Under the pieces are notes generated by a model. That model ran no database searches and was not told the origin of the DNA. It saw nothing but the letters and a program-made list of their open reading frames with translations. Positions 45,901 through 54,390 of a stretch of 64,000 nucleotides of DNA are shown here, piece after piece. The first letter of the stretch is position 1, and each line of letters begins with the position of its first letter. The position numbers and the translations under genes were made by a program. This DNA is from JBAOHV01 sp963714875 (GTDB lineage: Bacteria > Actinomycetota > Acidimicrobiia > Acidimicrobiales > Microtrichaceae), in the NCBI GenBank assembly GCA_963714875.1, contig CAVQQI010000011.1, forward strand, positions 930,001 to 994,000, in the 5' to 3' direction.

Positions 45901-46028
45901 CCGTCACCGACCATCTGCTGCAGCGAGCGCACGGGGTGGCGCGCTCCGTGCGCCCAGGCGCGCACATCGACGACGCCCTTGGCCGACTCGCGCAGGTCGG
46001 TCACGGTGATGCGATCAGCCGAGCTCAC
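42987..46028 (-). CDS. Fusion of MFS transporter with two LivF/LivG-type ABC ATPases
   Basis: 1013 residues, GTG start overlapping the permease stop (GTGA). Residues ~40-440 are an MFS carrier with 10-12 TM helices, including IAIASDRGNRVAIALGG and GWVSDRFGIRPGMLVM. Residues ~470-715 are a LivF-like ATPase: Walker A GTNGAGKST (~505-512), signature NLSGGQQQMLALG, Walker B LLLIDELSMGL. The last ~250 residues are a LivG-like ATPase: GQNGAGKTT, a divergent signature ELSTGTRRIAE, and LLLLDEPASGV. No internal frameshift or start is needed to explain the fusion. The ATPases would power the adjacent permease; the MFS role is unknown. Confidence 0.88.
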   Translation of the reverse strand: MSSADRITVTDLRESAKGVVDVRAWAHGARHPVRSLQQMVGDGPVFPLLILFGLNAVDELDRTAFGILLPNIRDAFGMSNTGILSLVAFTALGALLMQMPIAIASDRGNRVAIALGGAVVWGVFSVLTGAATAIWILVIARMGTGIGRAVVDPTHNALLSDFFAVDKRPAVFSFHRAANVLGNFVGPLLAGILAAAFTWRAPFFVFAVPTVVLVVLGARMKDPVRGAQERRAAGASAEVTATEEPAPSFSEAWRLLWKVEVLRRMWYSVPFLAVSIIGFISLGGLLYEEVYDLDELQRGYLAAVAEPFQFLGLAVGARLGTRLFLRGPELVFRLLRGVAFTCSVLVACFALAPTLWLTIVANVLLTTVLAILLPGLFATLSLAIPARARSVGFSIAAWWAIPGLAMLPLIGWVSDRFGIRPGMLVMVPVLAIGGLIISTGGSVISRDINDAWGASLARSQALVDRHDGRSKLLVVKNLHVSYGPVPVLFDIDLEVAEGEILALLGTNGAGKSTLLRAISGVTEADFGAVVFDGRDITHAPPNEVAALGVAQVPGGSGTFASLSVAENLRAAGWLVRRDRDELSARIDEILEVFPALADRLDEPAANLSGGQQQMLALGMSLLSRPRLLLIDELSMGLAPVIVGQLAAMVRRVAQEGTTVVLVEQSVNVALTMASTAVFMERGRIRYRGPAAELLERPDLLRSVFLAADRPGDPDDAGPAAAPAASPMVDGAGAANGAADVAALELVGVTRRFGGLAAVEDVSFSVDAGEIVGLIGQNGAGKTTLLDLICGHQPLDGGRIMMAGLDVSTMAPHRRARCGLGRTFQGGRLHPGLTVAESIAVALERSTVVRDMVNPALRLPAAYDSEAAVWRRVGELLGLFGLTRYGASFTSELSTGTRRIAEFACAVAHQPRLLLLDEPASGVAQREVEQLGDLLVRIRDELGCAMVVIEHDMPLVAAVSDRLVALEAGEVIAQGPVADVLSDQRVVASYLGDDLAAVHRSGTGAVDAAPRGGT

Positions 46029-48127
46029 GGCGCCCCGACCTCCTCCCTGGCCTCGTCCCGGACGACATCGTCGGCGTGGGGGTCGAGCGACGGTGCGTCG
46101 ATCCCCCGGCGGCGAGCGATCCGTCGCAACCACTCGTCGCGGGCCCGCCAGATCGACCCGGCGATGCCGTCGGGGATGGCCACCAGCACCACCAGCACGC
46201 CCACCCCGCTGGCCAGGAACGACCAGGGTGCCGGCAACAACCACTGCGCACCTCGCTGGAACACCGCGCCGGCCACCGCGCCGGCCAGGCTGCCCAGTCC
46301 GCCGATCACGCTGGCGACGAAGACCGCCAGGCTCTCATCGGCGCCGTAGGTGACCGCCCGGAACGAGCCCTGGTGCACCACCAGCACCACTCCTGCGACC
46401 GCCGCGACGAACCCCGACAGGGCGAACGCCGACAGCTTCGCCTGCACCGGGCTGACGCCGTGGGCGACGACCCCCTCCTCGTTGTCGCGCAGTGCGATCA
46501 GCACCCGTCCCGTCCGGCTGCGACGAAGGTTGCGCAGCGCCCACAGCACCAGCGCCAGTACCGCCAACGCGAAGTAGTAGAGGCGCAGCGGGCTGTCCAG
46601 ATCGATGCGCCCGAACAGCGCCGGGCGGTCGAACGAGCCCTCGGGGATCCAGTCGAACGCCCGGTTCGAGAACACCCACTCCGACGCGGCGAGCGACACC
46701 GCCAGGGTCGTCACGGCGAGGTACAGACCTCGCAGCCGCAGCGCCGGCAGCCCCACCAGCACCGCGACCGCCGCCCCGGTCGGCCCCGCGATGACCATGG
46801 ACACGAACGGATCCCAGCCCTGTTCGACGGTGCACCACGCGCCGATGGCACCCCCGGCACCGACGAACACCATCTGCCCCAGCGACACCTGTCCGGCCCA
46901 CCCGGTCAGCACCACCACCGAGGTGCCGATGATGGCGAACACGACCACGATCCCGGCCTTCAGTTGCCCGTTGGTACCCATGGCCAGGGGCCCGAGCAGC
47001 ACGAGCGCGGCCGCCACCGCCGCCACGACCAGGCGTGTCAGGCGGACCTCGGTCAGGCGCGCCAGGGCCACGGGTACGGGCCGGACCTCGGTCGCTCCGG
47101 CGAAGCCGGCCGCGTCCTCACGGTCGGCGCGGGAGGTGCCTCGCCGCTGCACCAGCAGCGCCACGATGATCAGCGCAGCGAGGATCGGCGACACGAGCGC
47201 GACATCGCCGGTGTTCCAGCGGATGCCGGTCTCCAAGATGCCGAGAGCGACGGCGGTGACGGTGATGACCACCAGGTGGGTCATGCGTCCGATCACCAGG
47301 GCCGCCAGGGCCCGCAGGACGATGGCGAGCCCTGCGCCGAGACCGAAGGGCAGCCCGGTGACGCCCGCAGTGAGGCAGACCGACGCGAACGACAGCACGG
47401 CCGCCAGGGTCCACACCTGCGCCTCGAGTCGGCGTACCGGGATGCCCAGCAGCATGGCCCGATCGGGTCGGTCGGCTGCTGCCCGCACGGCGGTGCCCGT
47501 GTCGGTCGCCCGCAGGAGGATCGCCAGGGCGGCGATCAGGGTCGGTGCGACCACGAGCGCGATCAGGTCGTTGGCATCGAAGTTGACCTGACCCACGGTG
47601 AACGCGAACTCGAACGGGGGCGGCAGGGTCCGGATCGCCGGGCCCTCGCCCCAGGCGCGCGGCAGCAGCAGTGCGCAGAAGCCGAGGATCTGGGCCAGTC
47701 CCAGCGTGGCCACGGTCAGCTGCAGGCGGGGGGCACGGAAGAACCTGCGGATGACCAGCACGTCGGCGAGCAGCCCGACAGCGATCGCCGCTGCGAGCCC
47801 CGCGACCATCCCGATGATCCACGGCAACCCGGCCACGGTGATGAGCAGCACGCTCAGCGTGGCGGGGAACGCGCCCAGGTCACCCTGCGCGAAGTTGATG
47901 ACCCGGTTGGATCTCCACACCAGCGCCAGGCCGGCCGCTCCCAGGGAACCGAGCAGTCCGAGGATCAGCCCCGAGAAGGCTGCGCCGAGCGGCATCGGGA
48001 ACGCCACCACCTGGACCGCCACGATGAGCACCGCGGGCACGAACAGCTGCGCGGTCGTTCGCCGTCGCTCCGCGGACCCCCACGACACGGACAAGCTCCA
48101 CCCCCCGATGTGCTCCGAACGATGCAC
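46025..48127 (-). CDS. Fused LivH-LivM ABC permease
   Basis: About 700 residues. ATG 48127 gives the longest form; GTG 48088 has a better SD (GGAG, 8 bases). The first half is LivH-like: GLLGSLGAAGLALVWRSNRVINFAQGDLGAF and the long multi-TM domain to ~330. The second half is LivM-like: VLTGWAGQVSLGQMVFVGAGG, GLYLAVTTLAVSLAASEWVF, RTGRVLIALRDNEEGVVAHGV and the conserved SFRAVTYGADESLAVFVASVIGG-type loop. Normally these are two genes. It is the first gene of the permease-ATPase-binding protein operon. Confidence 0.9.
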   Translation of the reverse strand: MHRSEHIGGWSLSVSWGSAERRRTTAQLFVPAVLIVAVQVVAFPMPLGAAFSGLILGLLGSLGAAGLALVWRSNRVINFAQGDLGAFPATLSVLLITVAGLPWIIGMVAGLAAAIAVGLLADVLVIRRFFRAPRLQLTVATLGLAQILGFCALLLPRAWGEGPAIRTLPPPFEFAFTVGQVNFDANDLIALVVAPTLIAALAILLRATDTGTAVRAAADRPDRAMLLGIPVRRLEAQVWTLAAVLSFASVCLTAGVTGLPFGLGAGLAIVLRALAALVIGRMTHLVVITVTAVALGILETGIRWNTGDVALVSPILAALIIVALLVQRRGTSRADREDAAGFAGATEVRPVPVALARLTEVRLTRLVVAAVAAALVLLGPLAMGTNGQLKAGIVVVFAIIGTSVVVLTGWAGQVSLGQMVFVGAGGAIGAWCTVEQGWDPFVSMVIAGPTGAAVAVLVGLPALRLRGLYLAVTTLAVSLAASEWVFSNRAFDWIPEGSFDRPALFGRIDLDSPLRLYYFALAVLALVLWALRNLRRSRTGRVLIALRDNEEGVVAHGVSPVQAKLSAFALSGFVAAVAGVVLVVHQGSFRAVTYGADESLAVFVASVIGGLGSLAGAVAGAVFQRGAQWLLPAPWSFLASGVGVLVVLVAIPDGIAGSIWRARDEWLRRIARRRGIDAPSLDPHADDVVRDEAREEVGAP

Positions 48128-48209
48128 CGGTGGTCCTCGGAACCGACGGCGGATCCGGACGGTAGTGCGTCGCGTGGCACCTGTGGGAGCTGGCGCCCCC
48201 GGCGTGTGC

Positions 48210-49867
48210 CTAGCCCAGCCGGGCGAGATCGCCCGACGCGTACTGCACTCGGCATGCGGACCGCTGCAGCTTGCCCGACGAGGTCTTGGGCACCGTGCCA
48301 GGCTCGACCAGGACGACGTCCTTGGGAGGGATGCCGACAGAGTCGTTCACCGCCCGCGTCACCTCACGCATCAGCGCCTGGTGATCGTCGCTGCGTGCCT
48401 CGGCGACCACGGTGATGTTCTGGGCGCCGTTGCGGCCGTCGGTACCGAACGCGATCACGTTGCCGGGACGGATGCCCGGCACCTCACCTGCGACCTTCTC
48501 GATGTCCTGGGGGTAGACGTTGCGTCCGCCGACGATGATCACGTCCTTGATGCGTCCGCAGACGATCAACTGGCCGTCGACGATGTACGCCAGATCACCG
48601 GTGTGCAACCAGCCATCGATGATCAGCTCTGCGGTCGCGTCGGGCTGGTGGTAGTAGCCCGACGTCAACGAGTTGCCGGTGATGCGCAGTTCGCCGACCT
48701 CCCGCTCCGAGCACGCCTCACCGGTCTGGGGGTCGACGACGGAGATCTCGAGACCGGGCACCGGGGCACCGAGCATCACCAGCTCGGCGGCGCCTTCGGA
48801 CTCGGGCTCCACCTGGATCGCCTTGTGGTCGGACTCGAGCGCGGCCCGGTCGACCCAGTCGGTCCGCAGTCCCTCACCGGGGGTCGGGAACGTCCCGGCG
48901 ATGCAGACCTCTGCCATGCCGAACGCCGGGAAAGCGCCCTCGGGCTTCAGTCCGAACCGCTCGCCCGCTTCGAAGAAGCTGCGGTACGTCCCGGGGTCGA
49001 CCGGCTCCGCGCCGTTCAGCCACACTCGCATCGTCGACAGGTCCAGCTGCTCGTCGGTGCGGTTCATCGCACGCGTCGCCAGCGCGTAGGAGAAGTTGGG
49101 GCCCGCAGTGCCGGTGCCCCCGAACTCGCTGATCCACCGCAGCCACCGGATCGGTCGGGCGAGGAAGTCCTGCGGTGCGCCCTGCACCAGGGTGCACCCG
49201 AGCGACATCGGGATGGTCAGCAGACCCACAAGACCCATGTCGTGGTACAGCGGCAGCCACGAGACGATGACCTCGTCCTCGGTGATCCCGCGCTGCGGAC
49301 CAGGCGCCGTCCAGGTTGTGGCACACCGCGCGGTGCGGGAGCATCACGCCCTTGGGCTCCGACGTCGATCCCGAGGTGAACTGCAGGATGGCCAGGGCGT
49401 CGGGGTCGCTGCGGAGGCCGCAGGTAGTCGTCCTCGCCGGGACCGTCGGACGGGAACAGCTCGTCCAGGGTGATGAACGGCGGATCACCCGGCTCGGGCT
49501 CGATGAAGGCCGCCAGGTCGGCATCGATCACCACGACCTTGGTGTCGGACCGAAGGATGCGGGCCCGGGTCTGGGAGATGAACTGATCGATGGCACCCAT
49601 GCGCATCGGTAGCGGCATGGTGACCAACGCGGCGCCGGCCAGCCACGTGGCCTGGATGGCGGTGATCAGTCGCTGGGTGGTCGGGCCGATCAGCGCGACG
49701 TGGTCGCCCGGGCGAACCCCTCGGGACTGCAGCACTGCCGCAGCGACGCGTGCGTCACGATGCAGTTCGTCCCAACCGATCGTGACGGTCTCGTCGCCGC
49801 TGGCGAAGGTGACCCGGCCCCTCGGGTTCGCAGCAACGGACTCGATTCGATCGATCAGCGACAGCAC
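48210..49867 (-). CDS. Fatty acyl-AMP/CoA ligase-like enzyme (two frameshifts)
   Basis: About 551 residues when repaired, GTG start. The N-terminal ANL part has GDHVALIGPTTQRLITAIQATW. The AMP-binding P-loop is LQFTSGSTSEPKGVMLPHR, then GLVGLLTIPMSLG, GMAEVCIAGTFP, and the A8 region HTGDLAYIVDGQLIVCGRIKD. VPKTSSGKLQRS carries the catalytic Lys. Extra bases near 49417 (DYLRPP to SDPDALAILQF) and near 49300 (HNLDGAW to GITEDEV) split it in three frames. Lack of a specific CoA feature leaves AMP-ligase (FAAL) and CoA-ligase both open. It lies downstream of leuS and upstream of nothing co-directional but is 80 bases from the permease. Confidence 0.85.
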
Positions 49868-49957
49868 GGTGTTCTGACTCTCCTCGCCGAGTGGGGGTTA
49901 CGGCCGATGACACGGCGATGACATCTGCAGCCGGCGACCCGCACCGTCGGAGCGTGT

Positions 49958-52558
49958 TCAGACCACGACGTTGACGAGCTTGGGCGGCCGGGCGACGACC
50001 TTACGCGGCTCCTGGCCGTCCAGGTGCACCCGGACCTTCTCCGACCCCAGCGCCGCAGTGACACATGTCGCCTCGTCGGCATCTGCGGCCACCTCGATCC
50101 GATCACGCACCTTGCCGTTGACCTGCACCACCAACGTGACGCTCTGCACGACCAACAGCGAGGCATCCGCTTCCGGCCAGGGCGATCGATGGATGTGGGG
50201 AGCCAGCTCCGCTGCGGTCGAGTCGCCGCCCGAATGGCGCAGCGCCCAGAGCTCGGCGGTGATGTGCGGACAGGCCGGTGCCAACAGCCGCAACAGGGTG
50301 TCGGTCGCTTCGTCCAGGGTCGCGGCGTGCGGGCCGTCCTCGGACTGCACGTAGCGGTACAGGTCGTTGACGAAGCCCATGTACCGGGCGACCGCCACGT
50401 TGTAGGACCACCGGTCGAACGACGTCGAGATGTCATCGATCAGGCGGTGGGTGGCCCTCAGGATCTCCTCGTCGCGGGGCTCCCGGGCACCATCGCGAGC
50501 CGGCTGGACGAGGTCCGACCCGGGCACGGCGAGCCGCCAGACGCGATGGAGGAACTTGGAGCACCCCTCCAGCCCGACGTCCTCCCAGTCGACGTCGTCC
50601 TCTGGCGGCTTCACCTGCAGGTGCGCCAACCGCAGTGCGTCTGCGCCCAGGGTGTCGATGATCTCCTCCGGTGCCACCAGGTTGCCCTTGGACTTCGACA
50701 TCTTGGCGCCGTCGAGGCGGATCATGCCCTGGGTGAACAGCCGCTGGAACGGCTCTCGCAGGCCCGACGGCGCGATGCCGAGGTCCGACAGGGCCTTGGT
50801 GAAGAACCGGGCGTACATCAGGTGCAGCACCGCGTGCTCGGCACCACCGATGTACTGGTCCACCGGCATCCAGCGCCGCACCGCGCCCTGCCCGAAGGGC
50901 GCGTCGGTGGACCACGGGTCGCAGAACCGCAGGTAGTACCAGGAGCTGTCGACGAAGGTGTCCATCGTGTCGGTCTCGCGCCGGGCGGGGCCGCCACAGC
51001 TCGGACACGTCGTGTGGAGGAACCCGGGGTGTGACAGCAGCGGCGACTGACCGGTCGGGGTGAACTCCACGTCGTCGGGAGCGAGCACCGGCAACTGGTC
51101 GTCGGGAACCGCGACGATGCCGCAGTTGCCGTCCCCGTCGCCGTCGCCGCAGTAGACGACAGGGATCGGGCACCCCCAGAACCGCTGGCGCGACAGCAGC
51201 CAGTCGCGGAGACGGAAGTTGACCTTGCGTTCCCCCACCCCCGCGTCCGAGAGCCAGCGCATCGCCTCGCCCTTGGCGGCGGTGACGGACATGCCGTTCA
51301 GGTCCGGCGCTCCCGGCGCAGCAGTGTCGGCGGGCGAGTTCACGTGCGCGCCGTCGCCGCTGTAGGCCTCACCGTCCCACCCATCGGGTCGCTGCACCGT
51401 CATGACGATCGGCAAGCCGAAGATGGTCGCGAACTCCCAATCACGCTGGTCCTCGCCAGGCACCGCCATGACGGCGCCGGTGCCGTAGGTCGCCAGCACG
51501 TAGTCCGCCAGGTAGACCGGGACGGGTTGGCCGGTGAACGGGTTCCGGGCGTACGCGCCCGTGAAACAGCCGCGTTCCGCCAGGTCGCGATCGGTCGACA
51601 GCCGGTCGATCTCCGAGGTGCGGCGGGCACGTTCGACGAAGGCCTCGACCTCGCTGCGACGGTCCTGGGTGGTGATGGTGGTGACCAGCGGGTGCTCGGG
51701 GGCGAGCACGCAGAACGTCATGCCGTAGCTGGTGTCGGGGCGGGTGGTGAAGACACGGAACTCGAGCTCACCCTCGTCGCCGCCGGCGACGATCGGCACA
51801 CCCTGCGCGTCGACGACGGTCATCGCGAACTCGGCACCCTCGGACCGACCGATCCAGTTGCGCTGCTGGGTGATGACCCGGTCCGGCCAGTCCAGCGACT
51901 CCAGATCGTCGAGCAGTTGCTGGGCGTAGTCGGTGATGCGGAAGTACCACTGCTCCAGGTCGCGCTTCTCCACCACGGCACCCGAGCGCTCCGCGGTGCC
52001 GTCCGGCAGCACCTGTTCGTTCGCGAGCACGGTCTGGTCGACCGGATCCCAGTTGACCGGCGCTGCCTTGCGGTAGGCCAGGCCCGCTTCGAGCAGGCGG
52101 AGGAAGATCCACTGGGTCCAGCGCAGGTAGTCGGGGTCGTGGCTGCGCACCTCCCGACGCCAGTCGTAGACACCGCCGATGCGGGTGATCGAACTGCGCA
52201 GCTGTTCGATGCGCTCGTCGGTGAAGCCGCGGGGATGACGGCCGGTCTTGATCGCGGCGTTCTCCGCCGGCAGCCCGAAGCTGTCGAAGCCCATCGGCGA
52301 CAGCACGGCGTCGCCGCGCATGGTGCGGTAGCGGGTGAGCAGGTCGCCGAAGGTGTAGTTGCGCACGTGTCCCATGTGCGCGGCGCCCGATGGGTACGGG
52401 TACATGCACAGGACGTAGTACGACGGTCGCGGATCGTCGTTGTCGACCTCGTAGGTGCGGTCGTCGCGCCAGTACTGCTGCCAGCGGGGCTCGATGGCCT
52501 GGGGCTCGTACTCGGGGTACGACGGGACCTGGTCATCGGCGGAGGTCTGCTCGGACAT
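49958..52558 (-). CDS. leuS: Leucyl-tRNA synthetase
   Basis: 866 residues from ATG 52558, standard length. HIGH motif region YPYPSGAAHMGHVRNYTFGD, editing domain CP1 with TTRPDTSYGMTFCVLAPEHPLV and YGTGAVMAVPGEDQRDWEFA, a zinc-like CPSCGGPARRE insert, DWLLSRQRFWGCPIP, and KMSKSKGN of the Rossmann core. The C-terminal anticodon-binding and Leu-specific parts are complete. No SD other than CCAGG beside the ATG. Confidence 0.97.
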   Translation of the reverse strand: MSEQTSADDQVPSYPEYEPQAIEPRWQQYWRDDRTYEVDNDDPRPSYYVLCMYPYPSGAAHMGHVRNYTFGDLLTRYRTMRGDAVLSPMGFDSFGLPAENAAIKTGRHPRGFTDERIEQLRSSITRIGGVYDWRREVRSHDPDYLRWTQWIFLRLLEAGLAYRKAAPVNWDPVDQTVLANEQVLPDGTAERSGAVVEKRDLEQWYFRITDYAQQLLDDLESLDWPDRVITQQRNWIGRSEGAEFAMTVVDAQGVPIVAGGDEGELEFRVFTTRPDTSYGMTFCVLAPEHPLVTTITTQDRRSEVEAFVERARRTSEIDRLSTDRDLAERGCFTGAYARNPFTGQPVPVYLADYVLATYGTGAVMAVPGEDQRDWEFATIFGLPIVMTVQRPDGWDGEAYSGDGAHVNSPADTAAPGAPDLNGMSVTAAKGEAMRWLSDAGVGERKVNFRLRDWLLSRQRFWGCPIPVVYCGDGDGDGNCGIVAVPDDQLPVLAPDDVEFTPTGQSPLLSHPGFLHTTCPSCGGPARRETDTMDTFVDSSWYYLRFCDPWSTDAPFGQGAVRRWMPVDQYIGGAEHAVLHLMYARFFTKALSDLGIAPSGLREPFQRLFTQGMIRLDGAKMSKSKGNLVAPEEIIDTLGADALRLAHLQVKPPEDDVDWEDVGLEGCSKFLHRVWRLAVPGSDLVQPARDGAREPRDEEILRATHRLIDDISTSFDRWSYNVAVARYMGFVNDLYRYVQSEDGPHAATLDEATDTLLRLLAPACPHITAELWALRHSGGDSTAAELAPHIHRSPWPEADASLLVVQSVTLVVQVNGKVRDRIEVAADADEATCVTAALGSEKVRVHLDGQEPRKVVARPPKLVNVVV

Positions 52559-52618
52559 CCCTGGATCGTACCGATGGCCGACCCTGGCCCCGAACCCGGC
52601 GACCGGGCCATCCGCGGT

Positions 52619-52648
52619 TTTCCACGCGCGGCCATCCGCCGCTAGGAT
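52619..52648 (+). promoter_or_regulatory. Promoter of tRNA-Ala
   Basis: TTTCCA (52619-52624), an 18-base spacer and TAGGAT (52643-52648); transcription would begin about six bases before the mature tRNA at 52661. Confidence 0.45.
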
Positions 52649-52660
52649 CACCGTCCCTAC

Positions 52661-52734
52661 GGGGCCGTAGCTCAGTTGGCTAGAGCGCTTCCATGGCATG
52701 GAAGAGGTCGTGAGTTCGATTCTCATCGGCTCCA
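52661..52734 (+). tRNA. tRNA-Ala (GGC)
   Basis: Acceptor GGGGCCG/CGGCTCC contains the G3-U70 pair that identifies alanine tRNAs. D-arm GCTC/GAGC, anticodon stem CTTCC/GGAAG with loop ATGGCAT (anticodon GGC), T-arm around TTCGATT, discriminator A. CCA is not encoded. Confidence 0.96.
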
Positions 52735-52752
52735 CTCGGAGACGCCCGTCGT

Positions 52753-52786
52753 AGCGAGGGTCCGGCCATCAGGCCGGACCCTCGCT
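52753..52786. terminator. Terminator after tRNA-Ala
   Basis: A perfect 15-bp stem (52753-52767 with 52772-52786) and a four-base ATCA loop start 19 bases after the tRNA. No long T-run follows. Confidence 0.8.
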
Positions 52787-52850
52787 CGTTCTCGGATGCC
52801 GCCGACGCGCAACGACACCGTCCTGCGGCAGCGACCTAGCCTGCACGCCG

Positions 52851-53311
52851 ATGCGAAAGCTCTGGACACTGGCGCTCGCCACGGTCGCCATCACCGTCAC
52901 CGCTGGGTGTGCCGGCGGCGACGACGAGCGGCATCTCGACGGTGACCACGACCGAGGCGGTGACACTCACCACCTCACCCGATGTCGAGCCCCTGGCACT
53001 GGGCGATCAGCTCCTGGTGCTCGCTGGCGCCCGCCAAGCGGTGTTCGCCGGCGACGGGGCAGAGGAACGCATCGCCGAGCTCGGAGCGGCCTGGTGCACC
53101 ACCGCGCTGCGCAGCGACGTGGAGAACGCCGATGCCACGTTCCGGTTCTCGCTGAACGAGTTCTTCACCGACTGGGGCGTGCTGTCGAACTGCCGGCGAG
53201 GTGCAGGACGTGCCGCTCGGCAAGGCGATGCTCGCCGGGCAGTATGCGGAGCCGCTCGCCCGGGCGAGCAACGAACTGCTCTGCCCCGAAGTGGTCCGGC
53301 CGACCGACTAG
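52851..53311 (+). CDS. Small secreted lipoprotein, unknown function (two frameshifts)
   Basis: About 152 residues when repaired. The lipoprotein signal is MRKLWTLALATVAITVTAGCA with the lipobox Cys in VTAGC. The body then reads GISTVTTTEAVTLTTSPDVEPLALG, RQAVFAGDGAEERIAELGAAWC and FRFSLNEFFTDWGVLSN, and the end is EVQDVPLGKAMLAGQYAEPLARASNELLC with a TAG stop at 53309-53311. These pieces lie in three successive frames, and an extra base near 52916 and another near 53195 explain both shifts. I recognise no family. It is convergent with the first LamG gene, two bases apart. Confidence 0.6.
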
Positions 53312-53312
53312 G

Positions 53313-54249
53313 TCACTTCACCACTGGCGGCGTCGTCGTCGTGGTGGTGGCCGGGGGCCGCGTCGTGGTCGTGGTCGTCGTCGCTGGCGGCCGGGTGGTG
53401 GTCGTGGTCGTCGTCGCTGGCGGCCGGGTGGTGGTCGTCGTCGGCGGCCGGGTCGGTGGTGGTCTCCGGCGGCCGGGTCGTGGTCGTGGTCGTGCGTCGG
53501 CGGCCGGGTCGTGGTCGTCGTGGCGGTGGAGTGGATCCGTTCATCCGCTCGAGGCGCACGTAGTCCAGGTCACCGCGGTAGTAGTCGCACTCCACCCCGG
53601 CACTGGTGCAACGCGACTTGCCGCCGATCACGAACTCCCAGTTGTTCTGGATGTCCCCGCTCCACCGGCGGGGCTGCGACTGCAACACGCCGTCCACGTA
53701 CAACGATGCGCTGTTCCTGGTGCGCTCACAACGCAGCACATGCCACTTGCCGTCGGTGATCTTGTAGTCGGAGGACATGCCGATCGACGCAGCCGTCCCC
53801 TTGAACACGCAGGCACCGTACCCACCGTTGTGGAGCTCCATCTTCCAGAAGCCACCCCCGCCGGACTGGCCCTTCTGCACGATGTTGCCGTCGTTGACCG
53901 TCGTACGGAACCGCACCTCGACCGCGAAGTCATCGACACCCGGGTTCAGCGCAGAACTGCTCGGGATCAGATGTGTACGACCCGGATCCGACGGTTCCCG
54001 TGAGGAGACGTAGGGGAACTTGTGATAGGTCGCCCCATCGCTCGTCCTGCCCAACTCGACCTTGTTCCCGATCGTGCCGTGGCGACCGTTGCCGCTCGAG
54101 TCGATCAGGGTCGTCGCCCCCCTCGACTCGTTCAACTGCCAGTCGCCGATCGCCTGACCACCCGCGGCCCCGACCGACTGCGCCCCCAGCCCGAACGCAA
54201 CCGTGGTGACCGCTGCGATCACGATCATCGTGTGACGGTTCATCCTCAT
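53313..54249 (-). CDS. Secreted LamG-domain (concanavalin-like) protein, copy 1
   Basis: About 311 residues when repaired. ATG 54249 has GGAGG nine bases upstream. A signal peptide (TMIVIAAVTTVAFGLGAQSVGAAGG) is followed by a LamG/concanavalin A-like domain: GDWQLNESRGATTLIDSSGNGRHGTIG, FAVEVRFRTTVNDGNIVQKGQ, WHVLRCERTRNSASLYVDGVLQ. The C-terminal tail should be Thr/Pro repeats (RPPATTTTTT) ending PPVVK with a stop at 53313-53315; it flips frames through a few indels between about 53530 and 53450, which creates a spurious Asp/His-rich reading. LamG domains bind glycans or proteins outside the cell; the target is unknown. Confidence 0.78.
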
Positions 54250-54297
54250 GGAACCTGCCTCCCCCTCGCCCCGAGCAGACAATAACCCCACGATCGC

Positions 54298-54390
54298 GCT
54301 CGGCGTGCGAAAACGATCAGCATCGGACAACACGCGAACCGCTCGCCCCGGCGGGCAACGACCTGCTCTGTCCCGAAGTGGCGCGACCTA
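54298..54390 (+). pseudogene. Relic of the lipoprotein 3' end
   Basis: On the plus strand, about 54298-54390 resembles the last ~100 bases of the lipoprotein gene (~53218-53311). Shared stretches include GAACCGCTCGCCC, then CAACGACCTGCTCTG and CCCGAAGTGG. It encodes EPLAPAGNDLLCPEVART in place of EPLARASNELLCPEVVRPTD. No signal or start remains. It marks the edge of a tandem duplication that also copied the LamG gene. Confidence 0.65.

Noticed and set aside
53308..53500. Asp/His-rich (DDDHDH) C-terminal tail of LamG copy 1 as a metal-binding region
   Set aside because: It is the out-of-frame reading of a Thr/Pro repeat (RPPATTTTTT); the neighbouring copy has the Thr tract in frame.
53340..53530. 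GTGGTCGTCG-type repeats that look like a short CRISPR or satellite
   Set aside because: They have no constant spacer length and encode Thr/Pro tracts of the LamG protein on the minus strand.
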